DNA from: Euryarchaeota archaeon UBA557 | Lineage (GTDB): Archaea; Thermoplasmatota; Poseidoniia; Poseidoniales; Thalassarchaeaceae | Assembly: GCA_002503285.1 (NCBI GenBank) | Contig: DARI01000006.1 | Span: 28,342-92,341, forward strand | DNA length: 64,000 bases | Reading direction: 5' to 3' | Shown: one piece after another, positions 17,260 through 26,863 of the stretch | Layout: each line of letters starts with the position of its first letter | Numbering within the stretch: position 1 is the first letter of the stretch | Translations under genes and position numbers: made by a program | The notes under the pieces: generated by a model | Seen by the model: only the letters and a program-made list of their open reading frames with translations | The model's database searches: none | Told to the model about the DNA's origin: nothing

Positions 17260-18345
17260 ATGACAATTGAGATGCCATCACCTCCCAGAATCAAAAAGGG
17301 AGTTATTGTAAAAAAGTATTCAGAAGAGGATATTTATGCAGAATCTGAACGTCTATACAATAAAATTAATCAAAAGGAAAGATGGACTGTAGATATTTGT
17401 AAGACTATAGCGCCTTTGACATTGGAAATAAATCAACTAAAAAAAGAAAAGGATGTTTTTTTAATAGCGCATTCTTATCAAACTCCTGATATAATTTATG
17501 GAGTTGCCGATGAAGTTTCAGATAGTTATTCATTATCCAAGTCTGCTAGAGATGCTTCGCAACAAATAATTCTTTTTTCTAGCGTAAGATTTATGGCTGA
17601 AACAGCTAAAATAGTTAGTCCTTTAAAGACCATTATTCATCCATCTCCTGATGCTGGATGCTCCCTCAGTGATGGCATAAGTGCTGGAGATGTAAGAGAA
17701 TTAAAGAGACTGTTTCCAGGAGTTCCTGTGGCTTGCTACATCAACACAACTGCAGAAGTAAAAGCTGAATGTGATGTTTGCGTTACCAGTAGCAATTACC
17801 TAAAGATATGTGAGAGGCTTCCTGGAGATAAATTAATTTTTGTTCCAGATAAATTTATGGGCAAACATCTACAAAATTCACTTAGAGGTAAAAAAGAAGT
17901 TATCATTTATGATGGCGAGTGTGAGGTTCACGCTATTTTTACTGGAGAAAAAATTAGAAATTGGAGAAAAAGAATGAATGCTCAAGGAATTAATCTTACA
18001 GTTCTTAGTCACCCCGAATGTGATGCTGAGGTATTAGAAGAAAGTGACATAGTTGGAAGTAGTGAAGTTTTGATAACGAAAACCATAGAACTATCTGAAA
18101 ATGGTGAGAAAAATGTGATGTTGATAACAGAATGTGGAACTGTAGATAGAATATTGGCTGAAACTAAAAATGATTTGAATGTCATAGGGGCTTGCGTAAT
18201 GTGTAAACATATGAAAAAAACTCATTTAGAAGATATTTTACAGTCTTTAAGGAATCCAACATCAGAACAAATTATTGAATTGGATGACGAAATAATATTA
18301 AAGGCTAAAAAAAGCTTGGAAGAAATGTTTAGATTAGCAGAATAA
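17260..18345 (+). CDS. nadA: Quinolinate synthase
   Basis: Condenses iminoaspartate with dihydroxyacetone phosphate to quinolinate in NAD synthesis, using a [4Fe-4S] cluster. The 361-residue protein has three homologous domains. Visible motifs are AHSYQTPDI, HPSPDAGCSLSDG, CYINTTAEVKAECDVCVTSSN (read in parts), VPDKFMGKHL, HPECDAEV and VMCKHMKKT, which supply the conserved Cys ligands. The start is chosen from the strong Shine-Dalgarno. nadB and nadC are not in the window. Complete. Confidence 0.96.
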   Translation: MTIEMPSPPRIKKGVIVKKYSEEDIYAESERLYNKINQKERWTVDICKTIAPLTLEINQLKKEKDVFLIAHSYQTPDIIYGVADEVSDSYSLSKSARDASQQIILFSSVRFMAETAKIVSPLKTIIHPSPDAGCSLSDGISAGDVRELKRLFPGVPVACYINTTAEVKAECDVCVTSSNYLKICERLPGDKLIFVPDKFMGKHLQNSLRGKKEVIIYDGECEVHAIFTGEKIRNWRKRMNAQGINLTVLSHPECDAEVLEESDIVGSSEVLITKTIELSENGEKNVMLITECGTVDRILAETKNDLNVIGACVMCKHMKKTHLEDILQSLRNPTSEQIIELDDEIILKAKKSLEEMFRLAE

Positions 18346-20418
18346 TTAAGTTTTATTTTCTTTTATTGATTGCGAAGACCAAACAAATATTAATGGGATT
18401 AACATTAGAATTGCTGTTTGGATTACAACTGAAGAATATGGTTGAAAGATTTCTTCTAGTGAATGTACAATTAATACAGGGCTAGAACTAGGCCTAGTCT
18501 CCAACCATGCCACGCTTCCTTTGAGAACTTGTGGGTGTTGTTCATTTACTTGGTCAAATGTTAATTGAGTTGATAAGTTAGTCTCCATATTATATATCCA
18601 AACATCATTATTGTTTGGTTGGTCATCTATTGTTAATGTAGGGTTCCAACTACTAATTTGTAAAAATGCAATATTATCATCTGAAATACTTGGAGATGAA
18701 GATTGCCATAGAGGATCTCCAAGAATAGTCTGATTACCAGTTAAGATATCGATTAAAATTAACCTATCAATTGGCCCTAAGTCAACGACTGCAACTAACC
18801 AATTACCATCCATTTCTAACTTACTTATAGTAGAATTTTTATAATCCAAAACTATATCATCAGATAGCAGAGTTTGGTCAGAAAGAAGATCTTTCGACTT
18901 GATTTCTATATTTGTATTTATTAGATAATCTAAAGAAGTGATATTAACAATTGGGCCAAAAGTTGAGTTTGACGCCCATGCAATCATATTATTTGATGAT
19001 GTGATTGCAGTAGAGTTCAAAGCTTCAGGAATAGTAATGCCTTCTCCATTTTTATTTACTATCTTAATTAAATTATCATGTAGTATCATTATATTCACTT
19101 CATCGTTATCTGCGGCGATAGAGATATCTAATATTATATCTTCAGGATAAATTTTGAAAAGTGGTTGTAATGTTCCTTTCCCATCATCAAATTCAAAATA
19201 ATCTATGCGTTCATTTGTAAATAAAGCAAAACCTAAATCAGAAGTGGTTACTTTTGGAGTAGTCGTCCATGGCTTGGTTGAGATAGTACGATTATCTAGT
19301 GAAGTAGTATTCCAAGCTGCAACAAAAATGGTTTCATCCGGCAATTCTTCAATTGTAATTAGCCACTCTCCGGAACCTGCCGTCGATGTCGGCCATTCTG
19401 CACCCTCAAGTGGAAGATTTTGATGTGTAGCATCCCACAATAATATTCCACTTGTTGATATCAATAAAGTTGCAATGAAGAGACTTGTTTGTTTTTTACT
19501 AGGTTCTTGGTATGGTTCAATTAATTTTTTGAAGAGTTCTATTGAACTAGAAATAGAATCTCTTGGATTGTCAAGTATTCTAGCTAGGCGATGGGAAAAT
19601 CTTCTTTCATCGAAAATACTCCAAATTGATTTATGAGTTTTTTGTGACATTTGTACTGCAAGCATTGCAATCAGCATCCCCCCTATTATATCTAATAGCC
19701 AATGAATGCCTAGATATATGATGGTGAATGCAGTTACTGAAATGAATAGTAAAATAAAATTAGAAAATTTTGCCCATCTTCCATCTTCATCCCATTTTTG
19801 TAAAGTGAGCCAAACCGCAAATGGCAAGCCTATATGCAGACTTGGCATACCATTTGTAAATGGATCAATTCGGGTAAACCAATTATGAATTTCTGGCGTC
19901 AAATCATATGCAATAGTTGCCATAGCTGGAATATGGTCGCCTGTTACTCTCACATTAAATAAAATATAAAATGGTAATGCGAGTATGTAAACCCAAAATA
20001 TTGACAAACAAACCCTATCTGCCATATGCCTATCATCAAAATATATTGGATATATTAGCGATGAAAATGTTACTGACATAAATCCCATAACATAAAAATG
20101 AGTAAAGAATTGATCTAATAAAAAACTTCTAAATCCTTCTTGTATCCATAAAACAACATCGCCCTCAATTGCATAAACATACGGAGTCATGTCTATTCTT
20201 GTATTGGCCATAATTGATCTATCTAGTCCGTCAAATATATCTTTCCAAACATAAACAGAAAATACTAAGATTATGTGAGCCCAATAACGTCTGAACATAT
20301 CGATAAAACCATCGATTGTTAATTTAGCATAAGGTGGCTTGAAAATTGGCATTGATGCCAAACTAAGTATAATTGCCCCAGTTACCCAGGTTATGTAAAT
20401 CCCAGTCTCAGCAACCAT
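18346..20418 (-). CDS. PAP2-family membrane phosphatase/transferase fused to a beta-propeller
   Basis: 690 residues. The first 260 residues form a polytopic membrane domain with the PAP2 motifs NGMPSLHIGLPF (PSLH at 192-195) and GIHWLLDIIGG (H239, D243). It resembles inositol-phosphorylceramide-synthase-like and related lipid-headgroup enzymes; the first PAP2 motif (KxxxxxxRP) is not obvious. After a membrane helix near residue 315 comes an extracytoplasmic region of about 330 residues. It has repeated strands and a TolB-like segment (NNNDVWIYNMETNLSTQLT), so a beta-propeller. A last helix (about 665-684) re-enters the membrane. The fusion would place a lipid-modifying site beside a surface propeller. 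Substrate unknown. It is convergent with nadA. Confidence 0.82.
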   Translation of the reverse strand: MVAETGIYITWVTGAIILSLASMPIFKPPYAKLTIDGFIDMFRRYWAHIILVFSVYVWKDIFDGLDRSIMANTRIDMTPYVYAIEGDVVLWIQEGFRSFLLDQFFTHFYVMGFMSVTFSSLIYPIYFDDRHMADRVCLSIFWVYILALPFYILFNVRVTGDHIPAMATIAYDLTPEIHNWFTRIDPFTNGMPSLHIGLPFAVWLTLQKWDEDGRWAKFSNFILLFISVTAFTIIYLGIHWLLDIIGGMLIAMLAVQMSQKTHKSIWSIFDERRFSHRLARILDNPRDSISSSIELFKKLIEPYQEPSKKQTSLFIATLLISTSGILLWDATHQNLPLEGAEWPTSTAGSGEWLITIEELPDETIFVAAWNTTSLDNRTISTKPWTTTPKVTTSDLGFALFTNERIDYFEFDDGKGTLQPLFKIYPEDIILDISIAADNDEVNIMILHDNLIKIVNKNGEGITIPEALNSTAITSSNNMIAWASNSTFGPIVNITSLDYLINTNIEIKSKDLLSDQTLLSDDIVLDYKNSTISKLEMDGNWLVAVVDLGPIDRLILIDILTGNQTILGDPLWQSSSPSISDDNIAFLQISSWNPTLTIDDQPNNNDVWIYNMETNLSTQLTFDQVNEQHPQVLKGSVAWLETRPSSSPVLIVHSLEEIFQPYSSVVIQTAILMLIPLIFVWSSQSIKENKT

Positions 20419-20477
20419 CGTATCATTATACGGGAGTGGCTTTTATGAAATCAAATCGACCCATAATTATGACTGAA

Positions 20478-21491
20478 TTAGATGATTTTTAGAGTATTAG
20501 TAGAATCTCCATCTAATGAATTAAGAATATTTTCGACTATAATATCAAATGCTTTTGCTGTATCGCCATCAGGTTCGGCAACTATTCTGTGAACTCCATC
20601 ATCTCCTCCCCTAACAATGCCTGGATCAAATGGCAAGGAACCTAGGTAAGGTACTTCTAATTCATTGGCAGCTAAAAGTCCGCCCCCTTTCTTAAATAGA
20701 TCTAAAATCATTGACCAATTTCCTTCTTCATCACATTTACATTCAATTGGCGTTCCTTCAGGGCCTATTAGTGAAACTATTGAGTTGGGACTTCCCTTAC
20801 CTTTGATAGAATATCCACTCATATTTTCCACTACTCCCAGGACGGGGACAGAAAGAGTTTTTGCAAAATTTATTGATTTTCTACTATCCAAAAGTGCGAC
20901 CTCTTGAGGTGTTGTAACTATAACTACTCCATCTATTCCAGGAAGGTGCTGACTGACTGTCAAAGGTTCATCACTAGTTCCCGGCGGGAAATCTACAATT
21001 AGTGCATCGAGTTTACCCCAAGCCACATCACCAATAAATTGTTGAATTGCCCCTAATTTTATTGGCCCTCTCCATATAACTGGTTTATCTGGATCTTCGA
21101 TTAAAAATGCCATTGAAATTACTTTGACGCCATGTGGCCCTATTGCCGGATATATTTGTTCATTTTCGACTGTTAAATCGGTATTATCCAATCCTAACAT
21201 TTTTGGAATATTGGGTCCAGTTATGTCAATATCCATAAGGCCTACTTTCATACCTTTTATTGCTAGAGAAATGGCTAATCCTGTGGCAACTGTGGATTTA
21301 CCAACTCCTCCTTTTCCCGATAAAACTAGAATTTTGTGTTTAATGTCTTCTCCGAGTTTAGCAATACGCATTTTTCTTTGTAATTCCCTATATGCCTGTT
21401 CCATTTGTGTTTTTTGTTCATTACTGGGGTTTTTTTCTAGAGATTTTGGGGCCCCTGATTGATTATGTTGACTAATGGGCGAATCGCTCAT
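20478..21491 (-). CDS. Mrp/NBP35-type Fe-S cluster carrier ATPase
   Basis: A 337-residue P-loop ATPase of the ApbC/Mrp family that assembles and delivers Fe-S clusters. It has the deviant Walker A LSGKGGVGKSTVA near residue 57, MDIDITGPNIPKMLG, IVDFPPGTSDEPL and TTPQEVALLDSRKSINF. The CxxC usually found after VENMSGY is replaced by a region with a CKCDEEG segment further on, so the cluster ligands may be shifted. An N-terminal MIP18-like domain is absent. It is transcribed toward the PAP2 gene, which begins 59 bp downstream. Confidence 0.93.
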   Translation of the reverse strand: MSDSPISQHNQSGAPKSLEKNPSNEQKTQMEQAYRELQRKMRIAKLGEDIKHKILVLSGKGGVGKSTVATGLAISLAIKGMKVGLMDIDITGPNIPKMLGLDNTDLTVENEQIYPAIGPHGVKVISMAFLIEDPDKPVIWRGPIKLGAIQQFIGDVAWGKLDALIVDFPPGTSDEPLTVSQHLPGIDGVVIVTTPQEVALLDSRKSINFAKTLSVPVLGVVENMSGYSIKGKGSPNSIVSLIGPEGTPIECKCDEEGNWSMILDLFKKGGGLLAANELEVPYLGSLPFDPGIVRGGDDGVHRIVAEPDGDTAKAFDIIVENILNSLDGDSTNTLKII

Positions 21492-21617
21492 AATCTACTG
21501 CAATAGTCGAGTGTACTTCAAATATAGCCAAAGAATATTATATAATTATTAGTAGATTTATAAAAATATATTAGATATATTGGTTAAGTTAATTAAGTTC
21601 AATAAGAAAAAAAAAAT

Positions 21618-21974
21618 ATGAGGTTACTATTCGTATGTGTAGGGAATACCTGCCGCAGTCAAATGGCAGAAGCCATAGCTAAAAATCTTGGACATTATGC
21701 AAACTCTGCAGGAACACATCCAGGAAATAAAGTTGCAAGTAATGCCATAGAGGTTCTTTCAGAACTAAATATAGATATAAATAGGCAAAGACCTAAGTCA
21801 ATATCGGAAATTGATATAACTGGTTTTGACAAGATAATTAGTATGGGTTGCGGAGTTGAATGCCCTCAAATAAATATCGATATTGATTGGAATTTAAAAG
21901 ACCCTTATGGTCAAGATTTGGATTTTTATAGACAAACTAGGGATAAGATTTCAAAATATATTCATCAATTATAA
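21618..21974 (+). CDS. Low-molecular-weight phosphatase / arsenate reductase (ArsC-type)
   Basis: 118 residues. The N-terminal P-loop LFVCVGNTCRSQMAEAI has the CX5R(S) signature shared by low-molecular-weight tyrosine phosphatases and thioredoxin-linked arsenate reductases. The C-terminal DPYGQDLDFYRQTRD includes the conserved DP general acid. The extra Cys in SMGCGVECPQI resembles the second Cys pair of arsenate reductases, which favours that function. A tRNA gene follows 50 bp downstream on the same strand. Confidence 0.88.
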   Translation: MRLLFVCVGNTCRSQMAEAIAKNLGHYANSAGTHPGNKVASNAIEVLSELNIDINRQRPKSISEIDITGFDKIISMGCGVECPQINIDIDWNLKDPYGQDLDFYRQTRDKISKYIHQL

Positions 21975-22024
21975 TAAAATCATACCGGCGTCTAGAAAAG
22001 CAAATCATTGCTCCCACATGTTAC

Positions 22025-22099
22025 ACGAGTGTAGTGTAGTGGTTATCACCGGGCGTTGCCAACGCCTGAACCCGGGTTCAAATCCCGGCACTCGTACCA
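22025..22099 (+). tRNA. tRNA-Gly (GCC)
   Basis: A complete cloverleaf can be drawn. The acceptor stem is ACGAGTG/CACTCGT (7 bp), the D arm GTG...CAC, the anticodon stem GGGCG/CGCCT around the loop TTGCCAA, so the anticodon is GCC. The variable loop is GAAC, and the T arm is CCGGG-TTCAAAT-CCCGG. Discriminator A is followed by an encoded CCA (22097-22099). No intron is present. Confidence 0.95.
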
Positions 22100-22117
22100 T
22101 AAGAAAATTGATATAAA

Positions 22118-25100
22118 TCATATTTCTGATTTTCTAATTAAATAAAATGCTCCACCAATGCCAGAAAATAACATTAACATCATACTAAGTATAATTAAAT
22201 TCATTGAATTATTTTTTAACCAGTTATTATTAATATTTTCATCAGATGGAACCTTCTCTAAGATCAAATTATAAGATTGTAAATCCGATGGAGTCATTGA
22301 GAAGTAGTTATCTGTTGCACGTATAAAAATAATAAAATCTCCTTCTTGGAGAGTACTACGTACGTCGAATGATATTGTATAAATTCCATCATTTGGGACT
22401 CTATCTTCACCCATTCCATCATCGGACATTAAAAGCCAAGTATTTGAACTTCCAATTGGTGCTAATCTGCCTATTTTAATTTGGGCAGATGATATATCAT
22501 CAATATCCGTTATTTGTACTTCTAAGGAGTGGGTTATTTGATTTCCCATATTGGGAATTGATATCGTTTCGACAATTTTATTATTCTTTAAAATTGTAAT
22601 ATTTTGTGTACTTGGGGGCTCGTTTACTATTATTAATTTACGCCCCTCTATAAATTTCCCTTCCGAGTAAATTTTACTGGTCAATCTAGATTCTCCATTT
22701 TTATCTGTAAGCTTGACGTTCAAGTAAATTTCACCAGGAGATACCGTATCTTTGATTATTAATTCACCTGCCCATGCATCTCCGTCATATTCCAAAAAAG
22801 TTAATTCCCCACCATTTGCAAACATATCAACTACAATTGATTCAATACCATGGCCGTCTATTGCCTTGATTTTAACAGCAATATTATCTCCTCTAAAGAC
22901 AGTAAGGGGATTAAAATCCATAGATAGCATTCTTGGTGCTGAATTAGTTACCTCTAGGGAAACAGATTGATTCACCGATGACCAAATGTCATTCATGTGT
23001 ACATTAAAATCTATTATCCCATATTCCAAACCATTATGAATAATTCCTGAAGTCCAAATCCCATCCCTTATAACTAAGTCACCATTTAATCCAGAATCTG
23101 ATAAAGGTATCATTCCTAAACCTAATTGAGATAAATCAGCATATACCGAAAGCATATCTGTATCTACATCCTCAACTTTAATTTCAAGATGTGCAAATCC
23201 TCCTTCGGTAAATAGAATGCCTTCTCTAAAGCTTACTGATGACTCATTTGAGATGTTAATACTTGGTAATGTATTTTCCGCTTCGGTAATTATTGAAGGA
23301 TATATTATCTCATCTATTGATTGATGTTCAATAAATACCGTAGTTTGATTATTTGACATATCTTCAATACCTAAATCCACATTTCGATACACTTCGCTAA
23401 GAAGTCCAGCAAGTAAGCCTTCATTTATAATACTCCCATTTGCAAAAGCGCCATTATCATATTCTCCTTCCCAAATGGCAGTAGATACCAAATGAGAGTC
23501 AATAATTGCAGAATCGAAGTCTTTTATCTCAACATCGAGTATAAGTTTAGAATTACCCACTAAAGTAAATTTATCGCCAATGAGGACGGTTTCTGGACAT
23601 AATCCAGTCTCCCTGGATATAGGATTAGAGAATATTGACTCAGATGAAGGTGCGATTGGTTGTAAAATAGTTGGAGAGTCTGGAGGAAATTCATAGTTAA
23701 CTGAACCGTTATCTTCCACATATTCATATTTTAATGTTCTATTTTCCCAATCTAATTGCGGTACTGTGTACTCATACGTGAGATTATGTTCTGCATTAAA
23801 TTCTTGATCTATTGGGCCCAGTGGAGTGGCCGATACATTGAACCAGAATTCATCCTGTATCTTATTTGCTTCAAAAAATTGCCCATTTTCATTCTGATAT
23901 GCACCTGAATCAACAATTTGCCTAACAAGGCCAAAACTACCTTCTGCATCACCATCATAATCTCCATCCACAATAATGGTATCAGAAATAGTTTCACCTC
24001 CTTCTGATTCAATATGTATTAGTGGAATAGTTCCATTTACCTCTATATATGGTGATTCTGAGACAATAAAATCAAAATCTCCGGAACCTAGCATCTTCAA
24101 ATATTGATCTTGTTGCAAACCATTTTCCCATTTATCTCTAAAAAAGAAGTCATCGAGATCGAACGAAAATGTTCCTCCTGCGTTTATCCTTAAAGTCATA
24201 TTTGCTTCTAATTGAGTGTCTTGTAAACGTCTAACTCCATCCTCATCCCATGTTTCATAGTAAAAAAGAGAGACTTCTCCAAAACCACCTTGTGAACTAG
24301 TATTGGAACCTTCATTAAGAGAAATAAATCCAGAGCCTTCTATACTTATTCTTTCTGTTAGAGTATCACCAGATAATGAGCGTAAAATATATGCATCCCT
24401 TATTTGTGCTTCGATGAATAATTCGTTATCCGCATCATTCGTTAAAATAATTGAGCCACTGCCGAACATTTCAAATTCTTGTTTAAGTAATTCAAGTCCA
24501 TCATAAGTCTCATTTAACCATATCTTTTCTAAATCTAAATTTAATTCTCCAACATTGGAACCATCGGAAATATCCAAAATTATAGAACCATTTCCTAATT
24601 CATTAGATTCCATCAATGAAGCAGTTCTTTTTTGCCATCCCCTACCTTCAAATGACAATGATTGGTCATCTTCTCCTTGTCCTTCCTCAATTGCCCATGT
24701 TGTTTCTCTTGTTATTTCGTGATCGGCTATTGGTTGATTCCATTGGGTGACTTCAATTGATCTGGAACATTGCGCCTCACTAGTATCTAAATTAATTAAT
24801 ATTATATCTGCAAATTTTGGTTTAATGTCAATTACTATGTCAATAAAGCCTCCTGCGTTAACTGAATTGTAGTCGTTATTTTCTAGAATATTTATGCCGT
24901 CACGAAATTGTTGAATTTGAATATCAACTCCTCCAGGAGAATCTCCATTGGAATAAGGAGGATCAAAAATGACGGTATACCTATGTAGAATTTCAGAAGT
25001 ATAATTTAAATTCTCAAATTGGTTTATAACGTTCCAATCTACAATAATTTCACATGAAACGTTAGATTCAGAATCTTCACCGAGTATTGAAATTGGCATT

Positions 25101-25150
25101 AAACTAAATATTAATATTGTAACAAATATTATTGAGGATTGTGATTTCAT
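22118..25150 (-). CDS. Large surface-anchored protein with Ig-like modules
   Basis: About 1,010 residues from ATG 25150, chosen for a GAGG motif just upstream; ATG 25162 is also possible. A signal peptide (SSIIFVTILIFSLMPISILG) is followed by an extracellular region of beta-rich, Asp/Asn/Ser-rich sequence. Near the C-terminus two modules share the pattern D-x-G-x(2)-D-x(2)-x-D-G-I-W/Y-T (SGLNGDLVIRDGIWT; DDGMGEDRVPNDGIYT). A final helix (LIILSMMLMLFSGIGGAFYLI) and a short basic tail anchor it. The same module and layout occur in the protein at 45222-49913. A role in the cell surface or in polymer binding is inferred. Confidence 0.8.
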   Translation of the reverse strand: MKSQSSIIFVTILIFSLMPISILGEDSESNVSCEIIVDWNVINQFENLNYTSEILHRYTVIFDPPYSNGDSPGGVDIQIQQFRDGINILENNDYNSVNAGGFIDIVIDIKPKFADIILINLDTSEAQCSRSIEVTQWNQPIADHEITRETTWAIEEGQGEDDQSLSFEGRGWQKRTASLMESNELGNGSIILDISDGSNVGELNLDLEKIWLNETYDGLELLKQEFEMFGSGSIILTNDADNELFIEAQIRDAYILRSLSGDTLTERISIEGSGFISLNEGSNTSSQGGFGEVSLFYYETWDEDGVRRLQDTQLEANMTLRINAGGTFSFDLDDFFFRDKWENGLQQDQYLKMLGSGDFDFIVSESPYIEVNGTIPLIHIESEGGETISDTIIVDGDYDGDAEGSFGLVRQIVDSGAYQNENGQFFEANKIQDEFWFNVSATPLGPIDQEFNAEHNLTYEYTVPQLDWENRTLKYEYVEDNGSVNYEFPPDSPTILQPIAPSSESIFSNPISRETGLCPETVLIGDKFTLVGNSKLILDVEIKDFDSAIIDSHLVSTAIWEGEYDNGAFANGSIINEGLLAGLLSEVYRNVDLGIEDMSNNQTTVFIEHQSIDEIIYPSIITEAENTLPSINISNESSVSFREGILFTEGGFAHLEIKVEDVDTDMLSVYADLSQLGLGMIPLSDSGLNGDLVIRDGIWTSGIIHNGLEYGIIDFNVHMNDIWSSVNQSVSLEVTNSAPRMLSMDFNPLTVFRGDNIAVKIKAIDGHGIESIVVDMFANGGELTFLEYDGDAWAGELIIKDTVSPGEIYLNVKLTDKNGESRLTSKIYSEGKFIEGRKLIIVNEPPSTQNITILKNNKIVETISIPNMGNQITHSLEVQITDIDDISSAQIKIGRLAPIGSSNTWLLMSDDGMGEDRVPNDGIYTISFDVRSTLQEGDFIIFIRATDNYFSMTPSDLQSYNLILEKVPSDENINNNWLKNNSMNLIILSMMLMLFSGIGGAFYLIRKSEI

Positions 25151-25287
25151 AGTCCCTCTCATTTATTATGTTAATTGTGAAAGTATATGAAATTGTTTTT
25201 TCCCTGATTATAATTTTAAGAAATACAGTTTGAAAAAATAAATGATTAATGTAGGCCATTTGATTACTATTAGAATTATTGGAAATT

Positions 25288-25761
25288 TTAAAACAGTGGT
25301 TCGATATAATCATCATCAACACCGGAACGTTCTCTCCACAGTGATGTTGGTACATCGTCGTAAATTCCAGCATAAGGATCGTTTTCCTTAACACTTCCTT
25401 TGTTCTTTGCGGCTTCAGCAGCAGCTAGAGCAAATGCTTCTGCATTTGCTTTAAATTTCCAATAATGAATTCTCCACTCCCGACCATCCCAAAGGGTTGT
25501 TTCTTCCGATTCAGTAGTTAATAAATCATAATCCTGTAATTGATAAAATAAATTTCTATCTGTAGGCTCTAATGCGTTATCGATAATTCTATTGGAGAAA
25601 CCAAAAAAACCTAAAGCATGTTCAGCTATATTTTCAGCTACAACAGTTTCCATATCTATATCGACTTTTGTCCTTATAGCCTGAGTGAGTTGTGCTAGTG
25701 TCAACCCCATCCCATAGTACCTCAGTACTTCGCATACGAGACGCCTCGTTATTTCAACCAT
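25288..25761 (-). CDS. Conserved archaeal protein, possible winged-helix
   Basis: 157 residues, soluble. The N-terminal part (TRRLVCEVLRYYGMGLTLAQLTQAIRT, in outline) looks helical. The centre carries a conserved-looking block, FFGFSNRIIDNALEPTDRNLFYQLQDYDLLTTESEETTL, then WDGREWRIHYW. I recall similar blocks in Thermoplasmata and other archaeal proteins of unknown function, possibly the DUF6015 group; this is from memory only. A DNA-binding role is possible but not shown. It is divergent from the agmatinase-family gene, 39 bp between starts. Confidence 0.7.
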   Translation of the reverse strand: MVEITRRLVCEVLRYYGMGLTLAQLTQAIRTKVDIDMETVVAENIAEHALGFFGFSNRIIDNALEPTDRNLFYQLQDYDLLTTESEETTLWDGREWRIHYWKFKANAEAFALAAAEAAKNKGSVKENDPYAGIYDDVPTSLWRERSGVDDDYIEPLF

Positions 25762-25800
25762 GTCACATAATGTGTATTTTTATAGACTAAAACATCCGAA

Positions 25801-26766
25801 GTGATTAATTTTCATAGTGTCCTCGGATATGCTGTGAGTCAGACGGGCAGTCAAACATTTCTCGGCCTTAAAGAGCCTAAATATGGGCCATGGGACATCG
25901 CAATATTACCTATTCCTTTGGAGATAACTACAAGTTGGAAAGAAGGGACTGCAATGGGCCCTAATGCATGCTTAGAAGTAAGTTCTCAAGTTGAATTATA
26001 TGATGAGCTATTAGAAAATGAATTACCCTGCGGACTATCTTTTCATACATCTATTCCTTGGAGTTCAGATGAGGGTACTTTAGAAAAGCAATTAGATTCA
26101 ATTAAAGAATACGTAAAACCTTGGACTAATGGTAAACAATTTCCACTTATTTTGGGAGGTGAGCATGGTATCCTACTCCCGATTATTGAAAGTTTATCTG
26201 ATAATTCTAAAATAAATTATTTGCAAGATTTAACAATAGTTCAAATTGATGCTCATGCTGACTTAAGGAATGAGTTGAATGGAGAAAAATTTTCACATGG
26301 TACCGTAGTTAGAAGATGTTTAGATTCAGGTGTAGGAAAGGTGATTCAAATTGGAGTTAGGGCATTTAATAAAGAGGAGTTCGAAATAATTAACAATGAT
26401 GTTAGAGTCGATACATGGTTTGCTAGAGACTTATTTGGACTACGAAATAAAAATAAGACATGGGCCAAGTTACTAAATAAAATTGAGGAATTGAGAGGGC
26501 CAATTTGGTTGACTTTTGATATCGACGGACTTGATTCGTCATTAGTTCCATCCACTGGGACTCCGATGCCTGGGGGGCTATCCTATTGGCAAGCAATAGA
26601 ATTAATTGAAAAATTATTTTTTGCAGATGGGACAGAAATAATAGGTGCTGATATTAATGAAATAAATCAAGGCGGTATTGATTCATTAACAGAATTTAAT
26701 GCAGCTTTAATAGCTACAAAAATTGTTGCTTGCCAAACTTTCTTGATTCGGGCGCAGAAGGATTGA
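25801..26766 (+). CDS. Agmatinase/arginase family ureohydrolase
   Basis: A 321-residue enzyme that hydrolyses a guanidino compound (agmatine, arginine or similar) to urea and an amine. Metal-binding motifs are all visible: LGGEHG, QIDAHADLRNE and TFDIDGLDSS, followed by TGTPMPGGLSYW. GGEH replaces GGDH, common in archaeal and agmatinase-like members. GTG 25801 is the first usable start and fits the divergent start of the 25288 gene. Agmatinase with a role in polyamine synthesis is most likely, but guanidino substrate cannot be fixed from sequence. Confidence 0.92.
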   Translation: MINFHSVLGYAVSQTGSQTFLGLKEPKYGPWDIAILPIPLEITTSWKEGTAMGPNACLEVSSQVELYDELLENELPCGLSFHTSIPWSSDEGTLEKQLDSIKEYVKPWTNGKQFPLILGGEHGILLPIIESLSDNSKINYLQDLTIVQIDAHADLRNELNGEKFSHGTVVRRCLDSGVGKVIQIGVRAFNKEEFEIINNDVRVDTWFARDLFGLRNKNKTWAKLLNKIEELRGPIWLTFDIDGLDSSLVPSTGTPMPGGLSYWQAIELIEKLFFADGTEIIGADINEINQGGIDSLTEFNAALIATKIVACQTFLIRAQKD

Positions 26767-26863
26767 ACATGCCTACCTTATCCGCTTAGAACATACATAG
26801 TGTAATCATAGTGAAATTAATTATACGAGTTGTATTTAGAAAATAGGGAAATTGTGAGACATT

